Assembly: GCA_023408315.1 (NCBI GenBank)
Contig: JAEYKI010000019.1
Coordinates: 1-64,000, forward strand
DNA length: 64,000 bases
Direction: 5' to 3'
DNA from: Bacillota bacterium
Lineage (GTDB): Bacteria; Bacillota; Clostridia; Christensenellales; Christensenellaceae
The notes beneath the pieces were generated by a model that made no database searches, was not told where the DNA came from, and worked only from the letters and a program-made list of their open reading frames with translations. The stretch's first letter is position 1. Every line of letters begins with the position of its first letter. This document shows positions 25,929 through 33,666 of this stretch, piece by piece. The position numbers and the translations under genes are program-made.

Positions 25929-26321
25929 ATGAAAAGGGATATGGATTTAGTCCGTAAAATTTTACTTTCAATTGAAGAACAATATGAAGATGTTGCATTA
26001 TACGATTTTAAAATTGATGGATATGATATGAAAACGGTGGCTTACCATTGCAACATTCTTTATACTGGTGGATTTATTGAGGATTTTGCAGGGAATTACT
26101 CAGACAATGAAATATGTGATTTTGCTATTAGCGGATTAACTTGGGAAGGTCATGAATTTCTTGATATAATCCGCAATGATGAAGTTTGGAATAAAACGAA
26201 AGATACTATAAAGCAAAAGAAATTGCCTTATGCATTAGACATTTTTAGAGATATAGCAAAAGCAATTGTGTCTGCTGCTACTCAAGCAGCCATAAAGTCT
26301 TTGATCAATCCAACACCATAA
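25929..26321 (+). CDS. DUF2513-like protein
   Basis: A 130-residue protein starting MKRDMDLVRKILLSIEE, the characteristic opening of DUF2513, followed by a winged-helix-like core (VAYHCNILYTGGFIEDF and LTWEGHEFLDIIRND). The C-terminus (SAATQAAIKSLIN) is hydrophobic-helical. GGAGAG precedes ATG 25929; the frame is open earlier, overlapping the ATPase gene, without a better start. It follows the ABC operon in the same direction by 58 bp and may be co-transcribed. DUF2513 genes are frequent in phages and islands; the function is unknown. Confidence 0.78.
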   Translation: MKRDMDLVRKILLSIEEQYEDVALYDFKIDGYDMKTVAYHCNILYTGGFIEDFAGNYSDNEICDFAISGLTWEGHEFLDIIRNDEVWNKTKDTIKQKKLPYALDIFRDIAKAIVSAATQAAIKSLINPTP

Positions 26322-26436
26322 CGAATCCGATCCATTCAAGTACCGTTTTTTTTATTTTCATCATAATGTATATATAATATTTGATACATTTAGGGCTAGG
26401 CATTATTGTAAATTGTTTTCTTGGGGTGATACAAAA

Positions 26437-27246
26437 GTGAAGTTTATTAAATGGATCGATGAACACAAGGCTCTTTCAGTATTAATTGCACTAGTTTTGT
26501 TTTTTGTACCAATAATAATTGTGCATATCTTATTTAAGATAATTGCTCCGTATAAATGGCTTATAGCCGATTGGAATTCTGGAGATATATTAGTTTATTG
26601 TGGATCAATGTTCGGTGCGGTGGCAACTATTGTAGCGATTATTTTGACCATTAGATTTACAGAATACAATCAAAAGCAAGAGAGGAGACTCTCTTCAAGA
26701 CCTTTATTACAAACAGAAAATTTGTATTGTTCTAAGGAAAAGGCCCTAGAAGAAAAGGCAAATCTAGCCATATATATTACATATCCATTTAACGAAAATA
26801 ATGAAATTGGAAGTAGTCGTGAACCACAATATGTAATAACTAAGCCGCAAACACAAGATAAAACAAAGGCCACAATGGAAGGTTTATATTTTGCTCGTGA
26901 TTATTATTTATTTCAATATAATGTAAAGAATGTTGGTGCTGGAAATGCAGCAAAACTTTTATTTACAATCGATAAGAAGCCTGTAATGCCGCCATTTTCA
27001 ATTGCAGTAAATGAAACCAAGATATTTGTTGTTTTGCTTAAGGCTGAATTAATAAAAGATGAGGAACGCTTAATTTATTTTGAATTTGAATTCGAAGATG
27101 TTGCTTCACTTGCAAAATATGAACAGCATGAACAATTACTCTTTTATAAAGATAAAGAAGAATTTTTAACTTCAAGTCAAAAAATGGCTGATATAATTAC
27201 AATGCCTCGTGAAATCCCAACGAGATCTTTAGGCGACTACACTTAA
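26437..27246 (+). CDS. Two-span membrane protein of unknown function
   Basis: A 269-residue protein. The GTG at 26437 is preferred because GGGGTG lies upstream with good spacing. Two hydrophobic segments are clear, about 12-34 (LSVLIALVLFFVPIIIVHIL) and 52-75 (ILVYCGSMFGAVATIVAIIL). A charged soluble domain of about 190 residues with beta-rich character follows. The topology resembles small membrane proteins found near defence genes, but I recognise no family. It is AT-rich like the genes before it and ends before the terminator at 27315. Confidence 0.7.
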   Translation: MKFIKWIDEHKALSVLIALVLFFVPIIIVHILFKIIAPYKWLIADWNSGDILVYCGSMFGAVATIVAIILTIRFTEYNQKQERRLSSRPLLQTENLYCSKEKALEEKANLAIYITYPFNENNEIGSSREPQYVITKPQTQDKTKATMEGLYFARDYYLFQYNVKNVGAGNAAKLLFTIDKKPVMPPFSIAVNETKIFVVLLKAELIKDEERLIYFEFEFEDVASLAKYEQHEQLLFYKDKEEFLTSSQKMADIITMPREIPTRSLGDYT

Positions 27247-27314
27247 AATATAGAGCCTTTAAAAATTAATAATCATACATATATTGTCAAGTAACTTCTC
27301 GTTTGAATTGGAAC

Positions 27315-27340
27315 AAAAGCGGAGGAAAACCTCCGCTTTT
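27315..27340. terminator. Bidirectional terminator
   Basis: A perfect stem AAAAGCGGAGG/CCTCCGCTTTT with an AAAA loop. It ends the plus-strand defence genes and also serves the convergent TnpV gene. Confidence 0.85.
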
Positions 27341-27350
27341 GCCCTGGTTC

Positions 27351-27698
27351 TTAGTCGACATGATACACGACCTCATTTAACACAATTTCCTCCATACTGT
27401 GTTTTAGATTATTCATGTATCCGACCCATTCCATTTGCCGCGTTGCCTTATCTGGCGCGGGATGCTCTTTCAGATAGCTTTGCACAAGTTCGTCCAGCAG
27501 GGCTTTTGAGCGTTCGTCAATTTCGGCAAGATGCTCATTTAACCGGCCGGAAAGAATCAGGCTGCTGTACAGTCCGGGTCTGTGGTTCTTTAAATAGGTT
27601 TTGCGCAGCATCCCGTATTTGCCGTAAAACGACTGTTCCCCAAGTGTTAAAGCGGGAATCAGGTAATCCCCCTGCCGCATATATTCTATCTTCTCCAT
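27351..27698 (-). CDS. TnpV-like transposon-encoded protein
   Basis: A 115-residue protein of the TnpV type found in clostridial transposons related to Tn4451/Tn4453. It has the pattern DYLIPALTLG, YGKYGMLRKTYLKNHRPGLY, then LNEHLAEIDERSKALLDEL. AAGGAGG lies 7 nt before ATG 27698. No transposase gene is present nearby. A related gene lies just upstream at 27762. Its role in transposition is not known. Confidence 0.8.
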   Translation of the reverse strand: MEKIEYMRQGDYLIPALTLGEQSFYGKYGMLRKTYLKNHRPGLYSSLILSGRLNEHLAEIDERSKALLDELVQSYLKEHPAPDKATRQMEWVGYMNNLKHSMEEIVLNEVVYHVD

Positions 27699-27761
27699 GA
27701 TCGTTCCTCCTTCTGCCTTTATGGTAAGGGTTTTCAGAGAATTGTGCAAAGCTGTGTCTTT

Positions 27762-28064
27762 TTAATCGCAGTGTATGAAATCTAGGATCGCCATTTGCTC
27801 CAGACCCTTTATGACCTCAGCCATATCGCATACCCAAACAACGATGCTGGATACTTCGTTATCGCTGGGGAAGGGATACCGATTGAGCGAATACTCAAAG
27901 ATGTTATTGACCCACCCCTGGGCCGCCTTCTGACGTTCCGCCAAATGCTTCTCAAGCGTACCGTCTTCAACCATGGCCTTGTATTGTTCCGGATGCCATT
28001 TTTCCAAGTACTCTTTTCTGGCCTTTCCAAATTTGCCGTACTTCTTCTGCATGGATTCCTGCAT
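27762..28064 (-). CDS. TnpV-like protein, second copy
   Basis: A 100-residue protein related to the gene at 27351: KYGKFGKARKEYLEKWHPEQYKAM and LEKHLAERQKAAQGW match the same blocks. It lacks the DYLIP N-terminus, and its C-terminus differs. GGAGGT precedes the ATG. A 101-bp piece of its 3' end is copied at 31940-32040 with six differences by my count. Confidence 0.7.
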   Translation of the reverse strand: MQESMQKKYGKFGKARKEYLEKWHPEQYKAMVEDGTLEKHLAERQKAAQGWVNNIFEYSLNRYPFPSDNEVSSIVVWVCDMAEVIKGLEQMAILDFIHCD

Positions 28065-28161
28065 GTTTATTTACCTCCAATTTATTTGTAGCTACCAGCC
28101 GAAAAACAAATTTTATTTTCGGCCAAGTAATATATAGGGGAGTAGTTTAAGGAGGGGGATT

Positions 28162-29106
28162 TTAACGCTCATCTTCGCGGTTGCGCTGCAATTTGCGCTG
28201 CCGTTCCTCCAGCATTTTGACGATGCTTTCTTCCATCTGTTTTGGGGAGTAGCCTTTGGGAAAATATTGCTTGATTTTCTCGTAGTTAAAGTTGATTTTT
28301 TCCCGCTGATTGGCTTTTGCTTCGCCCAGTATCTTAACGATCATATCCAGTTCAAGTTTGCCCTGCTGGTACAGAGTTTTTATGCGCTGAGCCTGGGAGA
28401 GCGAGGGGGTGCACTGCTGGACTTCCATGGCCTCCAACAGCGCTTTTTGTGCCTCTTTCGGCAGGTAGGAAAGCTCGACTGCTGGATTGAAGGCGATGCG
28501 TTTTTCATCCACCATTTTAAGAAGTCCCGGGTTTAAATAAGTGAGGCGGATATAACGGCGAAGAGTATCCCCGCTAATACTGGCCTCTTTTGCAACCTCA
28601 TCATCACTTCGAGACTTCGCCGCAACTTGCGGCGAAGTTAAATCTGTGCGTTTGCCCTGGCGTTTCAATGCGTCCAGCTTCATTTTGTAGGAAAATGCTT
28701 TTTCACTGGGCAGCAGGTTTTCGCGTTGCTGGTTCGAATCAACCATGACGATGGTCGCGGCATCGTCGTCCAGTTCTCGCACGATGACGGGCATTGTTTC
28801 CAGACCTGCCAACATGCACGCGGCCTTACGGCGGTGCCCGGCAATCAGTTCATAGCCGCCTTCCGGGCGCTTTCTTGCAATGGCGGGGGAGACGACGCCG
28901 TTTTCTTTGATGCTTTTGGCAAGCTCCTTCAATTCCTCATTTTCATTTACCTGGAACGGATGGTTTTTGAACGGATGCAGTTCGGAAAGAGGGATGTCCA
29001 GTATTTTTTCCCGCATTTCGTCTGTGCGCTGTTCCTGGGTGGTGAACAGGTCGTCCACCGAGGTGAGTTTCATTTCGTTTCTGAGATCGGTTCTTTTAAT
29101 GGCCAT
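28162..29106 (-). CDS. ParB/Spo0J-family DNA-binding protein
   Basis: A 314-residue ParB-like protein. The start at 29106 is set by AAAGGAG 7 nt upstream; the frame extends 106 codons further without a ribosome site. The ParB nuclease-like domain is at about 40-135 (LDIPLSELHPFKNHPF, then GYELIAGHRRKAA). A helix-turn-helix follows (VAKEASISGDTLRRYIRL). The C-terminus is Arg/Lys-rich. No ParA partner is in the window. Such proteins in integrative elements stabilise the excised circle or act as regulators. It lies near the right boundary of the island. Confidence 0.9.
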   Translation of the reverse strand: MAIKRTDLRNEMKLTSVDDLFTTQEQRTDEMREKILDIPLSELHPFKNHPFQVNENEELKELAKSIKENGVVSPAIARKRPEGGYELIAGHRRKAACMLAGLETMPVIVRELDDDAATIVMVDSNQQRENLLPSEKAFSYKMKLDALKRQGKRTDLTSPQVAAKSRSDDEVAKEASISGDTLRRYIRLTYLNPGLLKMVDEKRIAFNPAVELSYLPKEAQKALLEAMEVQQCTPSLSQAQRIKTLYQQGKLELDMIVKILGEAKANQREKINFNYEKIKQYFPKGYSPKQMEESIVKMLEERQRKLQRNREDER

Positions 29107-29162
29107 GGTTAAACTCCTTTCATTTGGACAAAAATAAGTGCCGACTTCAAATCGACACTTTG

Positions 29163-29190
29163 TTGTTATCTGGCTGTTGTTTGTTATACT
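29163..29190 (+). promoter_or_regulatory. Candidate promoter for the gene at 29236
   Basis: TTGTTA (29163-29168) and TATACT (29185-29190) are 16 bp apart, about 45 bp before the start codon. The gap between this gene and parB is divergent. Confidence 0.5.
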
Positions 29191-29235
29191 GCGGATAGAA
29201 ATAAAGCACTGATTATTTTGAGAGTAGGTGTTACA

Positions 29236-29541
29236 ATGGGCTGGATCACTATTGATAACGGTCGCACTATTAATACCATTGGGTCGGAAAACGGCATTAT
29301 ACTTCGGGATGAAGAATATAACGGCAATTGCAGAATCACACTTGAAAAAGATGGGTACACTCCTTTTGGAATCACATGTGGAGTCTATGGTCTTATGTGC
29401 CATACAGTATTTGCAGGTACGCAAGCAGAAGCGGACGAGAAATATAACAATATGAAAATGGAGCTAGAAAAATTCATCGACAGTGATGACACTGTCGATG
29501 AGGCTGAGTGGTGTGAAGAATTCACAAATAAGTTTTTCTAG
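29236..29541 (+). CDS. Small protein of unknown function
   Basis: A 101-residue acidic protein beginning MGWITIDNGRTIN. The start at 29236 is preferred over two earlier codons because AGGTG lies upstream. It looks like a beta-rich fold followed by a helix (AEADEKYNNMKMELEKFI). I recognise no family. Its coding sequence contains a perfect 26-bp inverted repeat (29475-29500). Its last 4 bp overlap the convergent gene at 29538. Confidence 0.6.
   Translation: MGWITIDNGRTINTIGSENGIILRDEEYNGNCRITLEKDGYTPFGITCGVYGLMCHTVFAGTQAEADEKYNNMKMELEKFIDSDDTVDEAEWCEEFTNKFF
29475..29500. repeat. Perfect inverted repeat near the ParB gene
   Basis: Arms CATCGACAGTG (29475-29485) and CACTGTCGATG (29490-29500) with a 4-bp centre, inside the small gene at 29236. 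It could be a protein-binding site, for example for the ParB-like protein, or an mRNA hairpin. Confidence 0.5.
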
Positions 29542-29990
29542 TCTTCGCTTAGTTTTTCTGTTGCCACATACCGCTGCCTGACGTGCCCAGGGTTATCCGG
29601 AATGGTCATGGCGATGACGCCTTCTTTGAGAAGGGGGTGCAGCACGGTATCCATAAAGAATTTTTTGTCCGACAGGTCCAGGAATTCCTGAATCTGCCTC
29701 CGGCTGCGCGGCTCCTGGCAGTAGACCGTCACCGCAGCGCGGCGCTGTGCGTTGAAGGAAATCAGGCGCTGAAAACCGTACTGCTGGATGTATTCAATCA
29801 CCCAGAGCTTGGGTACGCGGATGGCCCGCTCGTACTTCATGCTTTTGAGCTCGCCCGCGCGGATCATGCGGTATACGCGCTTGTTGGGCAGGCGGAGCAT
29901 GCTTGCCACATCGTCCACAGTGAGGATATCATCGTAGTTGGAAAACATCATCAGATAGCATTCGTCTATGGTGAATTTGGTTTGTTTCAT
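29538..29990 (-). CDS. Excisionase-like DNA-binding protein with extra winged helix
   Basis: A 150-residue protein. Residues 15-65 (DDILTVDDVASMLRLPNKRV, then RMIRAGELKSMKYERAIRVP) match the Xis-like protein at 3075-3305. A second unit (residues 85-150) resembles the winged helix found after Fic or RecG-type domains: QEPRSRRQIQEFLDLSDKKF, then HPLLKEGVIAMTIPDNP. ATG 29990 has GGAGGG 7 nt upstream. It lies at the right end of the island, next to the tRNA-Ser repeat, and may control excision or local transcription. Confidence 0.7.
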   Translation of the reverse strand: MKQTKFTIDECYLMMFSNYDDILTVDDVASMLRLPNKRVYRMIRAGELKSMKYERAIRVPKLWVIEYIQQYGFQRLISFNAQRRAAVTVYCQEPRSRRQIQEFLDLSDKKFFMDTVLHPLLKEGVIAMTIPDNPGHVRQRYVATEKLSED

Positions 29991-30258
29991 GTTCGAACCC
30001 TCCGTTTGATTGCTTGCCAACAGCAGACAAACCGAGGTTTTTAATAAATTGCGGTGGGGTAGATTTCCGTACATTGTCTAACAGTTTTCTACCAGAACCG
30101 CTAAGAGGCTGGAAAATCGGGGGATTTGGAGCGGTTTTCCGGGAACCCGTCCATTAAAGGAAAAATCGCCGGAAAGCCGCTGAAACAGCGCTTTTGCGGG
30201 CCGCGCAATCGGCCTCGTCGGGCCTATGAAAACCTCTCCCGGCCCTTCGGTTTTACGC

Positions 30259-30317
30259 CTCGAAATCGAGTGTGCCTGACGAGGGCACCGTGGGTTCGAA
30301 TCCCACCTTCTCCGCCA
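30259..30317 (+). repeat. tRNA-Ser 3' half, probable attachment-site repeat
   Basis: The sequence starts with CTCGAAATCGAG, the loop and 3' side of the tRNA-Ser anticodon arm, and continues through variable arm, T arm and acceptor 3' strand to CCA. Positions 30283-30320 match 1450-1487 with a single mismatch (CTTCTCC for CTCCTCC). The 5' half of a tRNA is absent. This is the usual scar of an element inserted into a tRNA 3' end and marks a right boundary about 28.8 kb from the intact gene. Confidence 0.8.
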
Positions 30318-30320
30318 AAC

Positions 30321-30358
30321 AAAAAAACATCTACACGAAGTGTGGGTGTTTTTTTGTT
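30321..30358 (+). terminator. Terminator after the tRNA-Ser fragment
   Basis: A stem between ACATCTACAC and GTGTGGGTGT (with G-T pairs and a GAAG-type loop) is followed by seven T. It is the kind of terminator that follows tRNA genes. Confidence 0.6.
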
Positions 30359-30452
30359 TGGCTTAAGGAAGAGTTCGAACCTAACCGGGAGGCACGACAG
30401 CCCAACCGCGAACCATCTTGGTAGCTCGCGGTTTCTATACCCGGGCGAATAA

Positions 30453-30650
30453 CTACCCTAAAATTTGTTCCATTACCGCTGCACATTGCCCCTGTGCCTT
30501 GTAATCCAAGTGGGTGTAAATATCCGCCGTGGTGGAATAGTTGCTGTGCCCCGTCCAAAGCTGTACCTCTTTCATGGATACGCAGCCGCTTGCCGCAAGC
30601 AGGCTGGCGCATGCGTGACGCAGGTTGTGGGAGCGGATATGCCGAAGGCC
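30453..30650 (-). pseudogene. 3' fragment of a tyrosine integrase
   Basis: On the minus strand, stop at 30453-30455, the fragment encodes about 65 residues matching the last part of the integrase at 1790: GLRHIRSHNLRHACASLLAA, then EVQLWTGHSNYSTTADIYTH. The catalytic His of HDLRH is shifted to SHNLRH, and everything before it is gone. Its place right after the tRNA-Ser fragment copies the layout at the left end, so a second, related element was once inserted here in tandem and has been lost. Confidence 0.85.
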
Positions 30651-30791
30651 TTTAACTGTTGCTGAGAGTATGCTCTAACTTCTTCCATTACCAGATATCC
30701 TCTTTTGAATTTAGAAATTAAAAAGAACCTAGAAGCCCGATGTTAAAATGATATCGTTAGTGCTGTTTTTTTAGTACAGAACTACTTTGAG

Positions 30792-31334
30792 CTATTTAAT
30801 GAAAGTAAACAAATGTTTTTTAAGAGCAACCGGATTTATCAGGACGATTTCCAGCCCGTTTTTTTGTGCGTACTTTACCGCGTGCCTGGTGGCGCCCGGC
30901 CCACCGTTGAATACGGCAATCATATGGCCGGAAACGTCCGCCATAAAGCAGCCGTAACTGTGCGATTGGATTCTTGCGTAATGCGTCTGCAATACAATGG
31001 TTTGATTGGCTCTGTCTAAAATATCCAAGTAACGGTTGCGGTAATTTCCGGGCCAATGGTTTAGCCGTTTTTTATTGACAGTGATTACGACCAGGCGTAT
31101 TGGATCGTCCGGATAGGCTCTTTTAAAGTCAAGAACGATCTCCGCTCCCCAAACGCCCACAGTCTGCGCCATGCTTGCAAGAAATGTGGTCACGCCCTTT
31201 TTGCGCATTTCCTCGATTTCAACCGCCAACTTCATTTTCAATTTAACGCAATTTTCTTGTGCTTCGTCATATCTGAAAGTAAACTTATTTATCGGATGTC
31301 CTGTAATGCAGCAACACTGTATTTTATATTGCAT
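30792..31334 (-). CDS. SLOG-family (DUF1273-like) protein, copy 2
   Basis: A 180-residue paralogue of the protein at 21317, nearly the same through the core (NKFTFRYDEAQENC, KGVTTFLASMAQTVGVWGAE and LDFKRAYPDDPIRLVV). It keeps the CCITGH opening where copy 1 has CCITGR. AGGAGA lies 7 nt before ATG 31334. It is divergent from the Xre gene at 31480, with three operators between them. The retained reading frames of both copies suggest a selected function. Confidence 0.78.
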   Translation of the reverse strand: MQYKIQCCCITGHPINKFTFRYDEAQENCVKLKMKLAVEIEEMRKKGVTTFLASMAQTVGVWGAEIVLDFKRAYPDDPIRLVVITVNKKRLNHWPGNYRNRYLDILDRANQTIVLQTHYARIQSHSYGCFMADVSGHMIAVFNGGPGATRHAVKYAQKNGLEIVLINPVALKKHLFTFIK

Positions 31335-31356
31335 ATGATTTCTCCTGTATAAAATT

Positions 31357-31464
31357 AACCGCATACGGTTATAGTATTATAGAAATTGATAAATGTCAAC
31401 CGTATATGGGTAATGCCGAAGACGCATACTTGCTACTATTTTATTATACTAACCGCCAACGGTT
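31357..31464. promoter_or_regulatory. Three operators between SLOG and Xre genes (pair 2)
   Basis: AACCGCATACGGTT (31357-31370) and AACCGCCAACGGTT (31451-31464) are perfect 5-bp-arm palindromes; AACCGTATATGGGT (31398-31411) is an imperfect third. The sequence differs fully from the operators of pair 1. Confidence 0.75.
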
Positions 31465-31479
31465 GAAAGAGGTAGCAAT

Positions 31480-31722
31480 ATGACGTATGCAGATGCTATT
31501 GCAAAACGTATCGAGAAAATATGCAGAGACAGACAAATTACGCTTAATAAACTGGCGACGCTTTCAGGATTACGCCAATCAACACTTGATAATATAGCAA
31601 AGGGGCATACCAAAAATCCTACGTTGAAAACGCTTCATTGTATCGCGGTTGGGCTTGATATGACTGTTTCAGAATTATTAAATTTTGATGCAATGAACGA
31701 GACGGTCTTTGAAGATGAATAA
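31480..31722 (+). CDS. Xre-type helix-turn-helix regulator (pair 2)
   Basis: An 80-residue regulator with a standard Cro/CI-like helix-turn-helix (ICRDRQITLNKLATLSGL, then STLDNIAKGHTKNPTLKTL) and the close VGLDMTVSELLNF. AGAGG lies 8 nt before the ATG. It is not a close copy of the regulator at 21943, in agreement with the different operators. It probably represses itself and the SLOG gene at 30792. Confidence 0.87.
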   Translation: MTYADAIAKRIEKICRDRQITLNKLATLSGLRQSTLDNIAKGHTKNPTLKTLHCIAVGLDMTVSELLNFDAMNETVFEDE

Positions 31723-32118
31723 GCTGCTATGCTTGGTTACTTAAAACTTATTTTCTATTTATTTATATAATGAAATTTGTTCATTTTATTTTCACACAGC
31801 CTGGTCTATACTGCGAAGGACAACAGTATGTTCGCAACCTTCGATATGACATCTGACTAACTTCCTGAAAACTTTGAAGCAGGCACAACACTCACAATTC
31901 ATTCCGCAAAGCTATGGCTTAATTAATCGCATTTTATAATCTAGGATCGCCATTTGCTCAAGACCCTTTATGGCCTCAGGAATATCGCATACCCAAACAA
32001 CGATGCTGGACGCTTCGTTATCGCTGGGGAAGGGATACCGCTTCCCTTAGCATTGTTGATATAGAAACAAAAGTTTACTATACTATTATTAATGTACCAG
32101 CGGGTGGGAGGATTGGCC
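31723..32118. other. Decayed intergenic stretch
   Basis: No intact gene. A short frame with an internal stop around 31829-31925 looks degenerate. The segment 31940-32040 is a copy of the 3' part of the second TnpV-like gene (27781-27881, minus strand sense). Confidence 0.5.
31940..32040 (-). pseudogene. Fragment of a TnpV-like gene
   Basis: This 101-bp segment matches 27781-27881 with six differences by my count, both reading on the minus strand. Only the 3' end of the gene is present and it has no start. It shows that the TnpV-containing element occurred at least twice here. Confidence 0.8.
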
Positions 32119-32604
32119 ATGAACAAAGCTGAACAGGTCATAACGGGTTTCAGGGATTTATATAACAAGACGGTTTTTTTGAATAAGTTCAAAATGGAAG
32201 AAAGTCTTAAGGGGTATAAGGCTTCTGAAGTACACTGCATTGAATACGTTGGAAGAAATACAGATTCCAATGTGACAAAACTTGCGGAGTCCTTTTATAT
32301 GACCAGGGGCGCCATAAGTAAAATCACCAAGAAGCTTATAAAAAAAAGCATTATTGAAAGTTATCAGAAGCCGGATAACAAGAAAGAAATTTATTTCAGG
32401 CTTACTGAGCCGGGGAAAGCAATTTATACAATCCATGAGGAACTGCACAAAGAGTTCAGGGAGCGGGATAAGGCTGTATTTGAGCAGGTAACCGAGGCGC
32501 AATTTGATAGCATGCTTGGCTTTATAGAGAATTACAGAAGGCATCTGGATGCGGAAATAAAAAAGGCAGGCGTGGATGTGACAAACCGAAATGATTTTGA
32601 ATAA
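32119..32604 (+). CDS. MarR family transcriptional regulator
   Basis: A 161-residue winged-helix protein. The DNA-binding unit is seen at about 45-100 (SNVTKLAESFYMTRGAISKI, then KSIIESYQKPDNKKEIYFRLT), with helices on both sides for dimerization. GGGAGGA lies before ATG 32119. The flavodoxin-type reductase follows in the same direction 219 bp on, separated by a strong hairpin, so regulation of that gene is possible. Confidence 0.88.
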   Translation: MNKAEQVITGFRDLYNKTVFLNKFKMEESLKGYKASEVHCIEYVGRNTDSNVTKLAESFYMTRGAISKITKKLIKKSIIESYQKPDNKKEIYFRLTEPGKAIYTIHEELHKEFRERDKAVFEQVTEAQFDSMLGFIENYRRHLDAEIKKAGVDVTNRNDFE

Positions 32605-32630
32605 TAGGTTGCATTAAAAGCAGCTTAACG

Positions 32631-32677
32631 GGGGCTGTATCAAAACACTGAAATAAACAGTGTATGATACAGCCCTG
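32631..32677 (+). terminator. Long hairpin after the marR-like gene
   Basis: GGGCTGTATCA and CACTG pair with CAGTG and TGATACAGCCC around a 7-nt loop. The T run after it is poor (TGCTTTATTG), so it may be a terminator or a small repeat element. Confidence 0.6.
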
Positions 32678-32823
32678 CTTTATTGTTGACAGGGAAACAA
32701 TAATACGATAAGATAACTATGTTTCCTGAGAAACGTAATTGTCTTTTTGAGGTAAGATTTGAAATGAACACACAATATATAGAACAGGCCGTAAGCAGAC
32801 CGGAGGTGCAAGAAGGGAAAAGG

Positions 32824-33390
32824 ATGAATATCATCGGAATTATCGCAAGCCCGCGAAAAGAAGGCAATACCGCCTGGATAGTAAAAAAAATACTCGAAGG
32901 GGCTAAAGAACAGGGTGCGGAAACGAGGGCTTGGCATTTTTGCGATCTTAATATTAAACCGTGCCAGGGTTGCCTTTGCTGCCATAAGAGCGATGGGGGG
33001 TGTGTTATCAATGACGACATGCAGATACTTTACGACGCGCTTGAAAAAGCCGATGCGCTTGTTCTGGGCTCGCCGGTTTACATGGGGCAGATGAGCGCAC
33101 AGGCAAAGATAATCACCGACAGGTTGTTTGCCAAAATCTCTCCAAGATTTTCACCATATTTCAAAGAAAAAACCGTCAAAAAAAAGTTGATTCTTACGTT
33201 TAATCAGGGTAATCCTGACCCCGGCATGTTCAAGCCGTATATTGATTACACAAAACACATGTTTGAGTTGCTGGAATTTGATGTTAGAGAGGCACACGTT
33301 GTTGAAGGTATGCGAAACGGACCGGCGCATGAAAGAGAAGACCTGCACACTGTCCTAAAGAATATCGGCTTATCATTGGCTTCAAAATAA
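32824..33390 (+). CDS. Flavodoxin-fold NAD(P)H-dependent oxidoreductase
   Basis: A 188-residue flavin reductase-like protein. The FMN phosphate loop is ASPRKEGNTAW near the N-terminus. PCQGCLCCHKSDGGCVINDD carries the cysteine cluster usual in this clostridial group, and GSPVYMGQMSAQAKIITDR follows. The start at 32824 fits family length; an earlier ATG at 32764 with GAGG upstream would add 20 residues. It probably reduces quinones or other small electron acceptors. It lies downstream of the MarR gene. Confidence 0.85.
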   Translation: MNIIGIIASPRKEGNTAWIVKKILEGAKEQGAETRAWHFCDLNIKPCQGCLCCHKSDGGCVINDDMQILYDALEKADALVLGSPVYMGQMSAQAKIITDRLFAKISPRFSPYFKEKTVKKKLILTFNQGNPDPGMFKPYIDYTKHMFELLEFDVREAHVVEGMRNGPAHEREDLHTVLKNIGLSLASK

Positions 33391-33429
33391 TTTCCCGGAA
33401 TGCAAATGCAATAGAAGAAAGCAAGTGCG

Positions 33430-33666
33430 CTATTCAAAGGTTTTTGGGTTGGTATAGCCCGGCTTGATAAGCACATTGTCTTTACCTTTAACGCACTCGT
33501 TATACACACCCTCCCACTCGCCAAAGGAATATTCCTCCACCGACACGGAAATATATTTTTGCGGCTTGCCTAAAGTTTTGTTAATAATGGAAGCTATTTG
33601 CTCGGCGGCCTCTTGCAACTGTCTCTGAGACGGACCGCTGATTGTTTTGATTACAACATGAGGCAT
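33430..33666 (-). CDS. 4-oxalocrotonate tautomerase-like protein
   Basis: A 78-residue protein starting MPHVVIKTISG. After removal of Met the N-terminal Pro would be the catalytic base, as in the tautomerase superfamily. The rest (LQEAAEQIASIINKTLGKP, then YISVSVEEYSFGEW) matches the family's beta-alpha-beta fold. AAGGAGGAG precedes the ATG. It converges with the reductase gene. Its substrate is unknown. Confidence 0.85.
   Translation of the reverse strand: MPHVVIKTISGPSQRQLQEAAEQIASIINKTLGKPQKYISVSVEEYSFGEWEGVYNECVKGKDNVLIKPGYTNPKTFE

Noticed and set aside
30331..30612. Minus-strand frame of 93 codons after the tRNA-Ser fragment
   Set aside because: It is a wrong-frame reading of the integrase fragment; the true frame at 30453-30650 matches the intact integrase.
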